DNA of 64,000 nt from the NCBI RefSeq assembly GCF_001683915.1, contig NZ_LXTT01000045.1, forward strand, positions 50,737 to 114,736. Direction: 5' to 3'. This DNA comes from Allomuricauda sp. CP2A. Its GTDB lineage: Bacteria > Bacteroidota > Bacteroidia > Flavobacteriales > Flavobacteriaceae. Shown here in pieces: positions 26,723 through 36,231 of this stretch (the stretch's first letter is position 1; every line of letters begins with the position of its first letter). Below the pieces are notes generated by a model, which was given only the letters and a program-made list of their open reading frames with translations, made no database searches and was not told where the DNA came from. The position numbers were made by a program, and so were the translations under genes.

Positions 26723-27358
26723 CTAAACCTTTACTACGGTATCTTCCACAATGGCATAGACCTCATCATGCTTTGAAGGTTCCATGGTATAGGTTCCGGT
26801 AAACTCCCCAAAAGCGGGCAGGATCAACTGGTTTTTGCTCCTAAAAAAGCAAGGAAGACGAAGTTTTTGCCGTCCAGACCCATGCAATTTCACTGCCGGA
26901 TGAATGTGTCCGCAAAACGTAAAGAGGTCCTCGCGCTCCTCTGGATGATGGGTCAGTAAAAAACCGTCGATGATGAGTTCCGGGAAAATCTCGATCTTGA
27001 GCTGTGCATACTTTTCGGGGTCGATGATGTCGTGGTTGCCTGCCACCAAAATAATCTCGGCGGGGGTTTTGCCCACCCAATTTTCGAACAATTCCCATTC
27101 CTTGTTCAGGGAAGAGTGGAACAGATCACCCAAAAAACAGATTTGAAAGGGTTGAAAATCGGACACGATTTTATCGAGCAGGACGTAATTTTTATGAATG
27201 GCCTTTCGGGGAACGGCAGCACCAAATTTTCGAAAATGGGATACCTTGCCCAAGTGTACATCACTTATCAACAGCATGGACCTTTCAACCCATAAAAGGC
27301 CACCTAAGGGATGGAGTTGAAATTTTTGATCTTGTATGTGGATGGTCTCACTCACCAT
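26723..27358 (-). CDS. pdeM: ligase-associated DNA damage response endonuclease (PdeM-like metallophosphoesterase)
   Basis: About 211 residues from the ATG at 27358 (MVSETIHIQDQ). A longer frame reads through the upstream repeat and is not real. The calcineurin-like metal motifs are complete: ISDVHLGK, CFLGDLFHS, LVAGNHD and CGHIHPAV. It is the phosphoesterase usually encoded with an Lhr-type helicase, an ATP-dependent ligase and a beta-lactamase-like exonuclease. Here it follows the helicase gene on the same strand, separated by a palindromic repeat. The ligase and exonuclease are absent from the window. Confidence 0.92.
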   Translation of the reverse strand: MVSETIHIQDQKFQLHPLGGLLWVERSMLLISDVHLGKVSHFRKFGAAVPRKAIHKNYVLLDKIVSDFQPFQICFLGDLFHSSLNKEWELFENWVGKTPAEIILVAGNHDIIDPEKYAQLKIEIFPELIIDGFLLTHHPEEREDLFTFCGHIHPAVKLHGSGRQKLRLPCFFRSKNQLILPAFGEFTGTYTMEPSKHDEVYAIVEDTVVKV

Positions 27359-27386
27359 ATTTAGTTCTTCCAAATTTAATATTATT

Positions 27387-27447
27387 GTCATTCCGTGCTC
27401 GACACGGAATCTCATTTTGTGAGATGCTGAAACAAGTTCAGCATGAC
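27387..27447. repeat. dispersed palindromic repeat, compact copy
   Basis: GTCATTCCGTGCTCGACACGGAATCTC followed by GAGATGCTGAAACAAGTTCAGCATGAC; each half is a hairpin. It lies between the Lhr-type helicase gene and pdeM and lacks the internal inserts seen in the copy at 26591-26699. Confidence 0.85.
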
Positions 27448-27507
27448 ATATCCCTTGTCTTTTTCAATCATCATTACACTCCTCATTTCGAAATGACATG
27501 CTCATGC

Positions 27508-29970
27508 TCATCTGTTTAGTTTTGCAGTCATCCGTTTAATCCTGTCCGCCAATTTCTCATTGGACAGTTTTTCCCGCAGCCTATCGGTGATGATGGGAAA
27601 CGAAAAGGGAGTGGGCTGCGTACACTGTTTCCAGACAATTTCCTGTTGAGCAATTCGTTCCAAGGCCAGTCGCAACCGACCTTCCTCCAATTGGTGCTCA
27701 AAGGTTTCGGTAAAAGCCTGTTGGTAGAGCAGGTTATCGTCCTCAAAATCCTTGAACACATCAAACAACAATTCCGAACTGCTTTGCAGGTGCTTCATTT
27801 TCACCCCTTTTTCGGGATAGCCCGTGAACACCATGCCACTGATCACCGCAATATCCCTGAATTTTCGCCTGGCCATTTCGTTGGAGTTCAAACTTTTTTG
27901 AAGATCGGACAACATGAATTCCGGTGTAAAAAGGTTGTTGTCCAAAATGGCCTGAATGTCGATGGGCTTATCCGAAAGCAACTCAAATCCATAGTCGTTG
28001 AAGGCAAGCGAACAGGTGATGGGGGTCAACAAACTGATGCGATAGGCCAATAGACTGCTCATTCCTTCATGAATGGCTCTGCCTTCAAAGGGATAAAAGA
28101 TATGATGATGACCGTCGTTGGTCCCAAAAGTCTCGATAAGGAATTGGTGGGGTAGGGGCACCATACTCTCTTCCTGTTGCTTTGCAAACATGGGGGCGAG
28201 GGACTGAATTTCTTTGGATTGTTCGTTTAAAGGCAGTTCAGCGGTGTAGAGTTCTTGCCGGAGCAGTTCGGACATTTTTGCCGAAAAACTGAGTCGGCCA
28301 CCCATCCAACTGGGCACTTTATTGGTGCGTTTGGAGGAATTCCGCACATGGGCGGACATCCCTTTTATCCGAATAAATTCCAAATTCCTTCCCGCAAAGG
28401 TGAACACATCCCCCGGACTCAGTTTGGAGATAAAATATTCCTCAATGGAACCGATATACCCTCCTTTTTGGTAGCGAACCGAAATGGTGGCATCGCCCAC
28501 AATGGTCCCGATCTGGAATCGGTGCCGCATGGCTACCATCCGGCTGTTCACTTTGAACCTGCCATCTTCCTCCACCTCCACTTTTTTGTACTCGTCATAC
28601 GTTTTCAGGCTTTGACTGCCCATCACCAAAAAATTCAGCAACCATTGCCATTGCTCATCAGTGATGGCTTGGTAACAGAAGGTCTGTTTGATTTCTGGAT
28701 AGATTTCATCAGGAAAAAATCCATCGGAAACTGCCAAGGTCGTCAGGTATTGAATGAGTACATCAAAGCTGTTCAGGTAGGGAATGCGGTCTTCCACAGC
28801 ACTGTTCAAAACCGCCTTTTGCATGGCCGAAGCCTCAATGAGTTCCATGGCATGGGTGGGCAAAAAATAGATGACACTTTCCTTTCCAGGTCGATGCCCG
28901 CTACGCCCAGCGCGTTGTAAAAAACGGGCCACGCCCTTGGGCCCACCAATCTGGATCACGGTTTCCACTGGGGCAAAATCCACCCCCAAATCCAAGCTGG
29001 AGGTGCAGACCACAGCCTTTAGACTTTCATTGCGGATGGCCTGCTCTACCCACAATCGGGTCTCTTTGTTGATACTGCCATGGTGCATGGCCATTTCTCC
29101 GGCAAACTCGGGATATTTTTCAAGAATTTTTTGGAACCAGATTTCACATTGACTTCGGGTGTTGGTGAAGAGCAATGTGGTCTTACTGTTGATGATGATG
29201 GGCACCACTTCGTCCAAAAGATGTAACCCTAAATGGCCACGCCACGGAAAGGTTTCCATTTCTTTGGGAATGATACTCCTGACGGTGATTTTTTTACTGA
29301 GCTTGGCTTTGATCAAGACCGAGTTCTCCAGTTCTTTGGAGGTTGGTCCCAAAAGTACTTCCCTTGCCTGTCCCAAATTACCAATGGTGGCCGATATGCC
29401 CCAAATCCGAAGATTTTTGCAAACGGTTTTCAATCGGGACAGGCCCAGTTCCATCTGAACCCCACGTTTTGTCCCCAAAAGCTCGTGCCACTCGTCCACA
29501 ACAATGGCAGAGCAGTCCTTAAAGAGCTTGGCATATCCTTTTGAGGAAAGCAATAATTGCAGGCTTTCCGGAGTGGTGATCAAAAGGTCAGGCATGGTGG
29601 TTTTCTGTCTGGCCCTTTCTTTCGTGGAAGTGTCACCCGTTCGGATGCCCACCGTCATTTGGGTTTCCAAATCTTGCGTAATGCGCTCTGCGGATTGTTT
29701 GATTTCCTGTGAAAGTGCCCGAAGCGGAGTGATCCAAATGGCTTTCAGTCCCTTTTTGTGCTTGGCTTTGTAGTTGGGGTGGTTTTTGATGTAATTTAAA
29801 ACTATTGGAAACCATAGCGCATAGGTCTTTCCGCTGCCGGTCGGAGCGTTCAAAAGCCCATGTTTTCCATCCAAAAAAGCATTCCAAGTCTCTTTTTGAA
29901 AAGGAAAGGGCTCCCAATTTTGTTCATGGAACCATTTTTCGGCAATATGGAACAGTTTGGAATCTTGCAG
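27508..29970 (-). CDS. ligase-associated DNA damage response DEXH-box helicase (Lhr-type)
   Basis: About 820 residues. It is a superfamily 2 helicase with Walker A APTGSGKTYAL, a DEWH box (VDEWHELLG), SAT, and the motif VI HRPGK region. Its C-terminal Lhr core ends in a basic tail. Coding similarity begins before the first usual start (TTG at 29874): the in-frame stretch to 29970 encodes residues typical of the family N-terminus (FHIAEKWFHEQ, PFPFQKETW). The only stop upstream is TAA at 29980-29982, and no ATG, GTG or TTG lies in between. CTG at 29968-29970 is the best candidate start. It pairs with pdeM downstream. Confidence 0.9.
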   Translation of the reverse strand: MQDSKLFHIAEKWFHEQNWEPFPFQKETWNAFLDGKHGLLNAPTGSGKTYALWFPIVLNYIKNHPNYKAKHKKGLKAIWITPLRALSQEIKQSAERITQDLETQMTVGIRTGDTSTKERARQKTTMPDLLITTPESLQLLLSSKGYAKLFKDCSAIVVDEWHELLGTKRGVQMELGLSRLKTVCKNLRIWGISATIGNLGQAREVLLGPTSKELENSVLIKAKLSKKITVRSIIPKEMETFPWRGHLGLHLLDEVVPIIINSKTTLLFTNTRSQCEIWFQKILEKYPEFAGEMAMHHGSINKETRLWVEQAIRNESLKAVVCTSSLDLGVDFAPVETVIQIGGPKGVARFLQRAGRSGHRPGKESVIYFLPTHAMELIEASAMQKAVLNSAVEDRIPYLNSFDVLIQYLTTLAVSDGFFPDEIYPEIKQTFCYQAITDEQWQWLLNFLVMGSQSLKTYDEYKKVEVEEDGRFKVNSRMVAMRHRFQIGTIVGDATISVRYQKGGYIGSIEEYFISKLSPGDVFTFAGRNLEFIRIKGMSAHVRNSSKRTNKVPSWMGGRLSFSAKMSELLRQELYTAELPLNEQSKEIQSLAPMFAKQQEESMVPLPHQFLIETFGTNDGHHHIFYPFEGRAIHEGMSSLLAYRISLLTPITCSLAFNDYGFELLSDKPIDIQAILDNNLFTPEFMLSDLQKSLNSNEMARRKFRDIAVISGMVFTGYPEKGVKMKHLQSSSELLFDVFKDFEDDNLLYQQAFTETFEHQLEEGRLRLALERIAQQEIVWKQCTQPTPFSFPIITDRLREKLSNEKLADRIKRMTAKLNR

Positions 29971-30080
29971 GGCCTTTTTTTATTGAAGTTGTACTTGGAT
30001 TGAAAATTACGAATTTCTTTGACGGGGATCTACCTTCCTTTTTCCGATAAGATTTATATTTGTGCCACAAAATTTGAGAT

Positions 30081-30509
30081 ATGCCCATTTTAGACCTTTA
30101 CGAGCACGGAGACCATAGGACAAACTTGGCACACTTTGCCACTTTAGCCAGTTTGGCGGCCATAGATGGAGAAATCAACCCTAAAGAGAAAGCCATTCTG
30201 GAAAAGTTTGCCTTTAAATTGAATATTTCCGAGGATGAATTCAAAGAGGTCATGAAGAAGGAGAACAAATATCCGATTGAAACTCCACACAGTGGTGAAA
30301 AACGCTACAAGAGGCTTTTCGAATTTTTTCAAATTATTTTTTCGGACCACGAAATTGACGATGAGGAACGTAGGATTGTAGAAAAATATGCAATAGGTCT
30401 AGGGTTTTCCCCAAAAACTGCTTCGCAGATCATTGATAAGTCCATAGCGATTTTCACAGGGAAAATCGATTTTGAGGATTACCACAGAATCGTCATACGG
30501 GAAGATTAG
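30081..30509 (+). CDS. TerB-like protein
   Basis: A 142-residue helical protein related to the TerB/DjlA-N family. It has two similar halves: [29 protein letters not shown] and [24 protein letters not shown], each with an Asp-rich motif that may bind a metal ion. The role of stand-alone TerB proteins is unclear; they are cytosolic and often link to stress or membrane chaperone systems. A TATATTTG box lies at 30055-30062, consistent with a -7 promoter element. Its last bases overlap the convergent fbp gene. Confidence 0.85.
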   Translation: MPILDLYEHGDHRTNLAHFATLASLAAIDGEINPKEKAILEKFAFKLNISEDEFKEVMKKENKYPIETPHSGEKRYKRLFEFFQIIFSDHEIDDEERRIVEKYAIGLGFSPKTASQIIDKSIAIFTGKIDFEDYHRIVIRED

Positions 30510-31513
30510 GCGTTTGCCATAAACTCTTCCGCTTTTTCCACCATTTTTTTACTTCCGCAGAAAAAAGGAACGCGTTCGTGCAGTTCAGTGGGCTGAATGT
30601 CCATGATACGTTGAAAACCATCACTGGCTTTGCCACCGGCTTGTTCTGCTAAAAAGGCCATAGGGTTGCACTCATACAACAAACGTAGTTTTCCATTTTG
30701 TGCCACACTGCTTTTGGGATACATGTAAATTCCACCTTTGATCATGTTCCGGTGAAAGTCGGACACCAGGGAGCCAATATATCTGGATGTGTACGGCCTG
30801 TCTCCTTCTTCCTTTTGGCAGTATTTGATGTAGTCCTTGACCCCTTGCGGAAAATGGATGTAATTACCTTCATTAACGGAGTAAATTTTTCCGGTTTCCG
30901 GGAATTGCATGTTGGGATGGGAAAGGTAAAACGTTCCCAGGGCCGGGTTTAGGGTAAAACCATTTACACCATGTCCCGTAGTGTATACATACATGGTTGA
31001 TGTTCCATAAATGATATACCCCGCGGCAATCTGGTTTTTGCCGGGTTGCAGAAAATCTTCTAAAGTAACCGGTGTGCCAACTGGGGTAACCCTCCTGTAA
31101 ATGGAAAAAATGGTTCCCACCGATACATTCACATCGATATTGGATGAGCCATCCAAAGGGTCAATGAGCACTACATACTTATTCTGGTGCTGTTTGTCAA
31201 AACTGTTGATGCTGATAAAATCGTCTTCTTCTTCCGAAGCTATCCCGCACACAATTTCTCGGTTCTTTAAGGTCTGAATAAACTTCTCATTGGCCAACAC
31301 GTCCAGTTTTTGTTGATCTTCTCCCTGTATATTGGTATCCCCAGCGGTACCAATAATGTCAACAAGACCAGCTTTGTTTACCTCATGGTTTACCACTTTG
31401 GCAGCTAAACGGATGCCGTTGAGCAATCTAGAGAGTTCTCCGGAAGTATATTGAAATGATTCTTGGTTGGCAATGATGAACTCGCCCATGGTGAGGCGCT
31501 GTTTGTCAGACAT
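30506..31513 (-). CDS. fbp: class 1 fructose-1,6-bisphosphatase
   Basis: About 335 residues from the internal ATG near 31513 ([13 protein letters not shown]), preferred over an upstream TTG. The metal and substrate motifs are visible: [21 protein letters not shown], and [20 protein letters not shown]. It catalyses the key step of gluconeogenesis in the cytosol. The divergent acetyltransferase and aspartate kinase genes follow on the other side. Confidence 0.97.
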   Translation of the reverse strand: MSDKQRLTMGEFIIANQESFQYTSGELSRLLNGIRLAAKVVNHEVNKAGLVDIIGTAGDTNIQGEDQQKLDVLANEKFIQTLKNREIVCGIASEEEDDFISINSFDKQHQNKYVVLIDPLDGSSNIDVNVSVGTIFSIYRRVTPVGTPVTLEDFLQPGKNQIAAGYIIYGTSTMYVYTTGHGVNGFTLNPALGTFYLSHPNMQFPETGKIYSVNEGNYIHFPQGVKDYIKYCQKEEGDRPYTSRYIGSLVSDFHRNMIKGGIYMYPKSSVAQNGKLRLLYECNPMAFLAEQAGGKASDGFQRIMDIQPTELHERVPFFCGSKKMVEKAEEFMANA

Positions 31514-31625
31514 GGTAAAAGCTGTTTTATTTGAGGACAAATATCGGGCATTTTGTGAATCTACAACGATTTCGTGAGGCTAAAATTTTAGATATTTATA
31601 ACTTTGAGTTTTATTTGTAACAATT

Positions 31626-32108
31626 ATGGAGTATGTAATCAGAGATGCGAGGAAGGAGGACATGGCCCAAGTCTTGGCACTGGTTCAGGAACTGGCCGAT
31701 TTTGAAAAGGAACCTGATGCTGTTGTACTATCAAAAGAGGATCTGGAAAGAGATGGCTTTGGGGAACAGAAGCAATTCCATTGCTTTGTTGCCGAAGTGG
31801 GCGATGAAATTGTGGGCATAGCCTTGGTTTACCCACGATATTCCACCTGGAAAGGTCCGGTAATCCATTTGGAAGATCTTATAGTTGCAGAACAGATGCG
31901 GGGCAGCGGTCTCGGAACTGCATTGCTGGATGAGGTGATAAAATATGGCCATAAATTAGGGGTACGCAGGATTTGTTGGGAGGTCTTGGACTGGAACGAA
32001 CCCGCCATTGAATTCTACCAAAAAAAGGGGGCAAAAGTGCTCAGGGATTGGGACGTGGTTCAAATGGATGAGCGAGGAATCCAAAATTATATTGAGAGTT
32101 TAAACTAA
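31626..32108 (+). CDS. GNAT family N-acetyltransferase
   Basis: A 160-residue acetyltransferase with the acetyl-CoA-binding motif LEDLIVAEQMRGSGLGTALLDE. It has the YSTWKGPVIHLEDL strand before it and ICWEVLDWNEPAIEFYQKKGAK after it. It resembles the diamine/thialysine acetyltransferase group. It is followed after 22 nt by aspartate kinase, so the two may be one operon. A promoter lies in the gap to the divergent fbp gene. Confidence 0.92.
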   Translation: MEYVIRDARKEDMAQVLALVQELADFEKEPDAVVLSKEDLERDGFGEQKQFHCFVAEVGDEIVGIALVYPRYSTWKGPVIHLEDLIVAEQMRGSGLGTALLDEVIKYGHKLGVRRICWEVLDWNEPAIEFYQKKGAKVLRDWDVVQMDERGIQNYIESLN

Positions 32109-32130
32109 TTTTTACAAGTAAATATACTGA

Positions 32131-33381
32131 ATGAGAGTATTTAAGTTTGGTGGGGCATCCGTAAAAGATGCCGATGCGGTTAGGAATGTGGTACGAGTGT
32201 TGCAGGAAGTGGGCCATGAGGATACCTTGGTAGTGATTTCGGCCATGGGCAAGACCACCAATGCCATGGAAAAAGTGGTGGAATCTTATTTTAAGGATAA
32301 GAACACCATTACAGCAGCGTTGCAGGAGGTCATGGATTATCATGATCATATCCTGTCCAATTTGTTTGAAAATCCCAAGCATCCCATTTACGATAGGATA
32401 ACATTGCTTTTTGAAGAAGTCAAGGGCTTTTTAACCTGGAACAAATCACCCAAATATGCCTTTGTTTATGATCAAGTGGTGGGCTATGGAGAATTGCTAT
32501 CCACATCAATCATCAGTGCATACCTGAACGAAATTGGTTTGACCAATACTTGGTTGGATGTGCGTCAGTTGATCAAAACCGATACCAATTACCGAGATGC
32601 CCAAATCAATTGGGAGCGTACCCAAGCCGAGGTCTCAGATAGGGTAGATATGTCCAAATTGAACATTACCCAAGGGTTTTTGGGCAGTGATGACAATAAT
32701 TTTACCACAACTCTGGGCAGGGAAGGTTCCGATTATACAGCGGCAATTTTGGCGTACTGTCTCAATGCTGAATCGGTGACCATTTGGAAGGATGTCCCCG
32801 GGGTTTTGAATGCAGACCCAAGAAACTTTAAGGAGACCCAGTTGCTGGAAAAGATTTCATATCGTGAAGCCATAGAATTGGCATTTTACGGTGCTTCGGT
32901 GATTCACCCTAAAACCCTTCAACCGCTGCAACGAAAAGAAATACCCTTGCATGTAAAATCCTTCCTTAACCCCAAAGATTTGGGGACCACTGTGGGCAAA
33001 GGAGTGGGAATTGTTCCCAAAACGCCCTGTTTTATTGTTAAAAAAAATCAGGTGTTGCTAAAACTTTCCGCTTTGGACTTCTCATTTATGGTGGAGGACA
33101 ACATCAGTGAGATTTTCAAATTGTTCCACGACCATCGATTGAAAGTGGATTTGATCCAAAACTCAGCCATTAGCTTTTCGGTGTGTTTGGACAATAAGTT
33201 CAATGGACTTCAACCTTTGCTGGAAGTGCTCAAACGAAAATTCAAGGTGGTATGCCATGAAGATGTTTCACTTTATACCATTCGCCATTTTGATGACAAT
33301 GCCGTAAAATCACTCCAAAATGGAAAGTCCGTGCTTGTGGAACAACGCGGTAAGGAAACCGTGCAACTAGTGGTAAAATAG
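32131..33381 (+). CDS. lysC: aspartate kinase
   Basis: A 416-residue monofunctional aspartate kinase that starts lysine, threonine and methionine synthesis. The amino-acid kinase domain has KFGGASVKDA at the start, TTLGREGSDYTAAILA in the middle and the conserved VPGVLNADPR. The C-terminal about 130 residues form ACT regulatory domains for feedback control. The length is at the short end of the range. It starts 22 nt after an acetyltransferase gene. Confidence 0.95.
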   Translation: MRVFKFGGASVKDADAVRNVVRVLQEVGHEDTLVVISAMGKTTNAMEKVVESYFKDKNTITAALQEVMDYHDHILSNLFENPKHPIYDRITLLFEEVKGFLTWNKSPKYAFVYDQVVGYGELLSTSIISAYLNEIGLTNTWLDVRQLIKTDTNYRDAQINWERTQAEVSDRVDMSKLNITQGFLGSDDNNFTTTLGREGSDYTAAILAYCLNAESVTIWKDVPGVLNADPRNFKETQLLEKISYREAIELAFYGASVIHPKTLQPLQRKEIPLHVKSFLNPKDLGTTVGKGVGIVPKTPCFIVKKNQVLLKLSALDFSFMVEDNISEIFKLFHDHRLKVDLIQNSAISFSVCLDNKFNGLQPLLEVLKRKFKVVCHEDVSLYTIRHFDDNAVKSLQNGKSVLVEQRGKETVQLVVK

Positions 33382-33465
33382 GGTTGGAGCGCCAACTTTT
33401 TTGTTGAAGGGGCCAATAGCCGTAATTTTCTATCTTTACACATACCTAAATAATAAAGATAGTTC

Positions 33466-35283
33466 ATGGGGTTGGTTTCTGCGAAAGAAGTTGCTAAGGT
33501 AATTCACTTGGATAAGTATGGGTTCTTGGGCACTTTTGTTGGATGGCTTTTAATGGTCGCCACCAAGATCACCACCATAAATCGATTCTACAACAAGAAC
33601 AAGGAACTTCCCGGGCCTGAATTTTTGGATGCCATTCTGGAACACTACGAAATTGACTTTGAGGTTCCGGAAGAGGATTTAAAACGATTGCCCAAATCTG
33701 GGCCTTACATTACCATCAGCAATCATCCGCTTGGCGGAATTGATGGGGTTCTTTTGCTCAAACTGTTGTTGAAAGAACGTCCCGATTTTAAGATCATAGC
33801 CAATTTTTTGTTGCACCGTATTGAGCCATTGAGGCCTTACATCATGCCCGTGAACCCTTTTGAGAACCATAAGGATGCCAAGAGCAGCATCATGGGTTTT
33901 AAAAGTGCAATGGCCCACTTAAAGGAAGGACATCCTTTGGGAATTTTTCCTGCTGGTGAGGTATCTACCTACCGGGACGGGAAATTGGTGGTTGACAGAC
34001 CATGGGAGGAAGCCGCCCTTAAATTAATTCGGAAGGCAGAGGTTCCCGTGGTTCCCATTTATTTTCATGCCCGAAACAGCCGACTTTTTTACAGGCTTTC
34101 CAAAATAAACGATGTGTTTCGAACGGCCAAGTTGCCATCGGAGCTTACTTCACAGAGCAGAAGGCCCATAAAAGTGCGGATTGGTCAACCCATTTCAGTA
34201 AATACACAGAATGAAGAGGAGACCTTGGAATCTTTTACCGAATTGCTTCGAAAGAAAACCTATCTCCTGGCCAATGTTTTTGAAAAGGAGCGCTTGATCG
34301 ACAAGGTGCCCACCAGTTTAAAAATCCCTAAACCTCCCAAAAAGATAGCCACACAAGTGAGTACAAAAGTATTGGAGGGTGAAATAGAGCGATTGCGTGA
34401 AAAGGATTGCAGGGTGTTGCAGAGCAAAAATTACGAAGTCTATTTGGCGCAGCAACAGGATATCCCTTTTTGTTTGAACGAGATTGGAAGACAGCGTGAA
34501 ATTACGTTTCGGGAAGTGGGCGAAGGGACCAACAACGCCATTGATCTGGACAAGTTTGATTCGTATTACCATCACCTCTTTTTATGGGATAATGATGCAA
34601 AAAAGATTGTAGGGGCCTACAGAATGGGCTTGGGGTCGGAAATCTTCAAAAAGTATGGCATTGATGGATTTTATCTTCAGGACTTGTTCCGTTTTGAACC
34701 GGAACTTTACCCAATGATGGAAAAATCCATTGAAATGGGCCGAGCCTATATCGTAAAGGAATATCAGCAAAAACCCATGCCCTTGTTCTTGTTGTGGAAA
34801 GGTATTGTGCATACCACCTTACGACATCCGGAGCATAAATATTTAATTGGAGGCGTGAGCATCAGCAACCAGTTCTCCAATTTTTCCAAATCCTTGATGA
34901 TCGAGTTTATGAAATCCAACTATTGGGACCCTTATGTGGCCCAGTACATTCGTCCCAAAAAAGAATTCAAGGTACAATTGAAGGATGCGGACAAGGAGTT
35001 TGTATTTGACGAGACCCAGGCCGACCTGAACAAGTTTGACAAGTTGATCAGCGAGGTGGAACCCGGAAGTCTGCGATTGCCGGTTTTGATCAAAAAATAC
35101 ATCAAACAGAATGCAAAAGTGGTGGCCTTTAATGTAGATCCGCTTTTCAACAATTCGGTGGATGGATTAATGTACATCAAAATAGCTGACCTTCCAGAAG
35201 ATACCGTCAAGCCGGTCATGGAGGAATTTCAAGCGGAATTGGAGCGGAAAATGGCGGAGGGAATCACCAATAATATTGATTAA
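33466..35283 (+). CDS. two-domain acyltransferase (PlsC + GNAT/OlsB-like)
   Basis: A 605-residue protein. The N-terminal domain is a PlsC-type lysophospholipid acyltransferase with the SNHPLGGIDGVLLL active-site motif and FPAGEVSTYRDG. The C-terminal domain (about 320-560) resembles the OlsB/hemolysin-type N-acyltransferase that makes lyso-ornithine or lyso-glycine lipids. Fusion of the two domains is the layout of OlsF-like enzymes, which make amino lipids in one polypeptide. It probably produces aminolipids of the flavobacterial membrane; substrate choice (Gly, Orn or other) is inferred. Confidence 0.9.
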   Translation: MGLVSAKEVAKVIHLDKYGFLGTFVGWLLMVATKITTINRFYNKNKELPGPEFLDAILEHYEIDFEVPEEDLKRLPKSGPYITISNHPLGGIDGVLLLKLLLKERPDFKIIANFLLHRIEPLRPYIMPVNPFENHKDAKSSIMGFKSAMAHLKEGHPLGIFPAGEVSTYRDGKLVVDRPWEEAALKLIRKAEVPVVPIYFHARNSRLFYRLSKINDVFRTAKLPSELTSQSRRPIKVRIGQPISVNTQNEEETLESFTELLRKKTYLLANVFEKERLIDKVPTSLKIPKPPKKIATQVSTKVLEGEIERLREKDCRVLQSKNYEVYLAQQQDIPFCLNEIGRQREITFREVGEGTNNAIDLDKFDSYYHHLFLWDNDAKKIVGAYRMGLGSEIFKKYGIDGFYLQDLFRFEPELYPMMEKSIEMGRAYIVKEYQQKPMPLFLLWKGIVHTTLRHPEHKYLIGGVSISNQFSNFSKSLMIEFMKSNYWDPYVAQYIRPKKEFKVQLKDADKEFVFDETQADLNKFDKLISEVEPGSLRLPVLIKKYIKQNAKVVAFNVDPLFNNSVDGLMYIKIADLPEDTVKPVMEEFQAELERKMAEGITNNID

Positions 35284-35290
35284 GATTACT

Positions 35291-35713
35291 TCAATCCATA
35301 AGCTCTTCCCGAACAAAATCGTGGCAAAATTCCTTTATTTCGTCCCTTGTATTTACAAAAGCTGCATGAATTTCTTCTTCTGAGCCTTCAACTTTGGAGG
35401 GATCGGCAAAATTTTGATGGAGGCGACGCGCATTTTTGGACGGGATAAAAGGGCAGTGCTCTTTGGCATGGTCACATACTGTAATGATATAATCCCACTC
35501 TATTCCAGCATGTTCATCCACATGGTTGGAGGTATGGTGCGAAATGTCCACTTTATCCTCTTTCATGATGGCCACGGCCATGGGATTGAGCCCGTGGGTT
35601 TCAATTCCGGCACTGTAAATGGTTGCCAGTTTGTCTTGAAAATGGTTTAAATAGCCATGGGCCATTTGGCTACGGCACGAGTTTCCGGTACAAAGTACCA
35701 ATACGTTTTTCAT
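35291..35713 (-). CDS. arsC: thioredoxin-type arsenate reductase / low-molecular-weight phosphatase
   Basis: A 140-residue LMW-PTP fold with the CTGNSCRSQMAHG loop (Cys at about 8). A second Cys in the CDHAKEHCPF region and the terminal DP loop are typical of thioredoxin-coupled arsenate reductases. It is the last gene of the operon running from the ArsR-type regulator at 37052. It reduces arsenate to arsenite, which normally is then exported, but no exporter gene follows here. A general phosphotyrosine phosphatase role cannot be excluded. Confidence 0.92.
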   Translation of the reverse strand: MKNVLVLCTGNSCRSQMAHGYLNHFQDKLATIYSAGIETHGLNPMAVAIMKEDKVDISHHTSNHVDEHAGIEWDYIITVCDHAKEHCPFIPSKNARRLHQNFADPSKVEGSEEEIHAAFVNTRDEIKEFCHDFVREELMD

Positions 35714-35730
35714 GCTTTTTAGTTTGATAA

Positions 35731-36222
35731 TCAGTCTATTCCAACTTTGTGGCTGCGTTTTTCAAATAACAGGTTGTCCTTCCAGACACCGTGTATTTTA
35801 CCCACGCGTTCACGCCTGCCAATATAGCGAAAACCTACTTTCTCATGGAGTTTTATGCTGGCTTTATTTTCAGGAAAAACACCGGATTGGATGGTCCAGA
35901 ATCCGGCATTTTCACTTTCTTCAATGAGTTGCTCCATCAGTAGTTTTCCAACACCTTTTCCTCGACTTTTGGCACTAATGTAAACGCTCACTTCACCCAC
36001 ACCGCCATAAACACACCTACTGGAAACAGGGGATAGTGCGGCCCAACCCAAAATGTTACCATCTTCCTCCGCCACCAAGCGACAAGAAGAAACATGGGCT
36101 TTGTCCCAACTCTCATAGTTGGGTGCATTGGTCTCAAAAGTGGCAATGCCCGTGGCAATACCTTCGGTATAGATTTGGTGTACGTGCTGCCAGTCGGAGG
36201 CTTGCATACTGCGAATTATCAT
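35731..36222 (-). CDS. GNAT family N-acetyltransferase (PAT/ArsN-like)
   Basis: A 163-residue acetyltransferase of the phosphinothricin acetyltransferase group. It has GIATGIATFET, then the acetyl-CoA motif VSVYISAKSRGKGVGKLLMEQLIEE, and ASIKLHEKVGFRYIGRRERVGK. Related ArsN proteins inactivate organoarsenicals or other herbicides. Its place between the DUF6428 and arsC genes, with gaps of only 9 and 17 nt, supports a role in this operon. The substrate is not shown. Confidence 0.9.
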   Translation of the reverse strand: MIIRSMQASDWQHVHQIYTEGIATGIATFETNAPNYESWDKAHVSSCRLVAEEDGNILGWAALSPVSSRCVYGGVGEVSVYISAKSRGKGVGKLLMEQLIEESENAGFWTIQSGVFPENKASIKLHEKVGFRYIGRRERVGKIHGVWKDNLLFEKRSHKVGID

Positions 36223-36231
36223 ATTGGAGTT

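Noticed and set aside
27359..27415. A longer N-terminus for PdeM
   Set aside because: The extra residues come from reading through the palindromic repeat; the ATG at 27358 gives the family start.
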